DNA of 64,000 nucleotides from Pseudofrankia saprophytica (GTDB taxonomy: Bacteria > Actinomycetota > Actinomycetes > Frankiales > Frankiaceae): assembly GCF_000235425.2 (NCBI RefSeq), contig NZ_KI912266.1:5143217-5207216 (forward strand). The letters are read 5' to 3'. Both the position numbers and the translations under genes were made by a program. Positions 63,466-64,000 of this stretch are shown here, piece after piece. Under the pieces are notes generated by a model, which had not been told where the DNA came from, ran no database searches, and worked only from the letters and a program-made list of their open reading frames with translations. Positions within the stretch are counted from its first letter, which is position 1; the number at the start of each line of letters is the position of its first letter.

Positions 63466-64000
63466 CTACCAGTGCCGCGTGGAGCCGGCCAGCAGCGTGA
63501 CCGCGTCGAGCAGGTGCCCGCCGAGGGCGTCGAGGTCGGCCGCGGCCAGGACGTTGCCGTTCGCGCGCAGCGTCGTCACCAGCGACGCGGGCGACCCGGG
63601 GCCCCCGACCGAGCCGACGGCGCAGATGACCTCCAGGTCGTAGCGCAGCGGCAGGTCCGGCTCCGGGTCGGCCGGCAGCAGGTCGTGCAGCGCGCGGTCG
63701 GTCACGGCCGCCCAGCCGCCGGCGTCCGCCGGCTGCTGGTCGAAGCGACCGAGGTAGTTGAACTCGATCGGGGGAACCGCCGCCGTCCGCAGCCGCGGGT
63801 CCTCGCGGAGGCTCTGGGCGAGACCGAAGTCGAACCCCTGGTTCGGCACCGCCGCGAGGCGCCGCGCGGTCGCCTCGGCGGCCCGCCACAGCGCCGCGCA
63901 CTCGTCGGCCGCCGGCTCCTCGGCTCCCCCGCTCCCCCGCGCGCCGTCGGGCTCGGGCGTGCCGTCAGCCTCGGGCACCGCCGGCACCCGGAACGGGAAG
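63466..64000 (-). CDS. C-terminal end of another NRPS, terminating in an epimerisation domain
   Basis: The frame enters from the right edge with FPFRVPAVPE, fitting the end of the E-domain VGWFTS...P motif, and continues with the diagnostic FNYLGRFDQQP. It stops at 63466 soon after the E domain. The protein therefore ends on an epimerisation domain, so its product must pass to a separate protein with a D-accepting C domain. The rest of the gene lies outside the window. Whether it belongs to the siderophore pathway or to a second NRPS cluster cannot be decided here. Confidence 0.9.
   Translation of the reverse strand, partial: FPFRVPAVPEADGTPEPDGARGSGGAEEPAADECAALWRAAEATARRLAAVPNQGFDFGLAQSLREDPRLRTAAVPPIEFNYLGRFDQQPADAGGWAAVTDRALHDLLPADPEPDLPLRYDLEVICAVGSVGGPGSPASLVTTLRANGNVLAAADLDALGGHLLDAVTLLAGSTRHW

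Overview
This window comes from a very GC-rich, high-GC Gram-positive organism, most likely a filamentous actinomycete. The evidence is the base composition with strong third-position GC, GTG starts, MbtH-type and SARP/LAL-type proteins, DmdR/IdeR-like iron boxes and Drr/MmpL exporters. A Frankia-like genus would fit, but nothing seen here proves the genus.

Positions 1-44420 form an iron-controlled siderophore locus. On the minus strand an operon starts at an iron box (25562-25580) and encodes, in order: an MbtH-like protein; an unusual salicylate synthase-ArCP-Cy-A-T fusion; a salicylate-AMP ligase; and a giant NRPS of about 6,100 residues that runs off the left edge. The NRPS reads C-A-T / C-A-T-E / C-A(nMT)-T / C-A-T / C-T... 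A-domain pocket residues read by eye suggest Gly, Thr (epimerised to D), N-methylated N5-hydroxyornithine and another basic residue. With the salicyl-heterocycle starter this predicts a mixed phenolate-oxazoline (or thiazoline)/hydroxamate siderophore, in the style of madurastatin, oxachelin or frankobactin. An ornithine N-hydroxylase and a release domain are not in the window.

Positions 25644-39795 (minus strand) carry the transport half: three heterodimer-type ABC half-transporter pairs plus a FecCDE-type ferric-siderophore permease/ATPase set. The genes are mostly coupled by 1-8 nt overlaps and are served by iron boxes at 29267 and 39924. Divergently, 40098-44420 (plus strand) encodes a second, complete FecBCDE-type uptake system behind an iron box at 40080.

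Positions 44557-47163 hold a small minus-strand cassette: a membrane-anchored methyltransferase, an alpha/beta hydrolase and a TetR regulator. Three related 19-bp operator-like half-sites lie in front of the hydrolase and the regulator. A repeat-rich gap follows, then a CoA-acylating-type aldehyde dehydrogenase (47804-49285).

Positions 49612-55030 contain a DrrABC-type export operon (plus strand, with a weak iron box upstream), an MmpL/RND transporter (minus strand) and a small 2TM protein. Positions 55114-61988 hold two large ATPase regulators, an AfsR/SARP type and a LAL/LuxR type, flanking a second alpha/beta hydrolase. Four GACCTAsGkC motifs lie upstream of the hydrolase-SARP pair. A repeat-rich non-coding stretch (61989-62877), a small HEAT-like hypothetical protein and the C-terminal end of another NRPS epimerisation domain (63466 to the right edge) complete the window. 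The right end is therefore probably the edge of a further NRPS locus, or of another part of the same one.
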